A stretch of DNA of 5,142 nucleotides from an uncultured Eubacteriales bacterium. Its GTDB lineage: Bacteria > Bacillota > Clostridia > Oscillospirales > Acutalibacteraceae. A program made the position numbers and the translations under genes. This document shows, piece by piece, positions 5,116 to 5,142 of the stretch. The notes below the pieces were generated by a model that was given only the letters and a program-made list of their open reading frames with translations, had not been told where the DNA came from and did no database searches. The DNA is taken from the NCBI GenBank assembly GCA_934486755.1, contig CAKSQT010000090.1, positions 1 through 5,142 of the forward strand. Reading direction: 5' to 3'. The stretch's first letter is position 1. Every line of letters begins with the position of its first letter.

Positions 5116-5142
5116 AATCATTTATTCTTTCGGATTTTCAAA

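Overview
This window looks like an ordinary chromosomal segment from a spore-forming Clostridia-type Firmicute (Bacillota), probably a gut Oscillospiraceae/Ruminococcus-like lineage. The basis is a SpoIID homologue, sigma-A-type promoters with AT-rich spacers, strong AGGAG-type ribosome binding sites, CCA-encoding tRNA genes, and moderately GC-rich genes separated by AT-rich gaps. The genus is an inference; no marker gene here fixes it.

Layout. At the left edge, on the minus strand, lies the N-terminal 218 codons of a PutP-type sodium/proline symporter with its own extended -10 promoter. Upstream of it, also on the minus strand, is a tRNA-Arg(ACG) gene with promoter and intrinsic terminator. 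Divergent from the tRNA is dusB (tRNA-dihydrouridine synthase), whose near-consensus promoter sits so close to the ATG that the mRNA is probably leaderless. A YebC/TACO1-family gene follows after 49 bp, probably read both from dusB and from a promoter at the end of dusB. Facing yebC, only 18 bp away, is spoIID (sporulation lytic transglycosylase). An 83-bp AT-rich gap separates spoIID from a divergent gene for an unrecognised protein with about eight membrane helices. Then come tRNA-Met(CAU) with a perfect-consensus promoter and a strong terminator, and a 63-residue small protein whose stop codon may overlap the start of a further gene cut by the window edge.

Functional theme. Most of the window is translation housekeeping: two tRNAs, a tRNA-modifying enzyme and a YebC-family factor. 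A nutrient transporter, a sporulation cell-wall enzyme and two uncharacterised genes make up the rest. Nothing suggests a mobile element, prophage, CRISPR array, defence island or biosynthetic cluster, and I do not see a clearly new system. The points most worth a second look are the leaderless dusB start, an identical 11-nt block at the -35 region of both tRNA promoters, the acceptor-stem mismatch in tRNA-Met, the overlapping symmetrical promoter region between spoIID and the membrane gene, and the two unrecognised proteins.

No gene-free stretch exceeds 300 bases once the tRNAs are counted.
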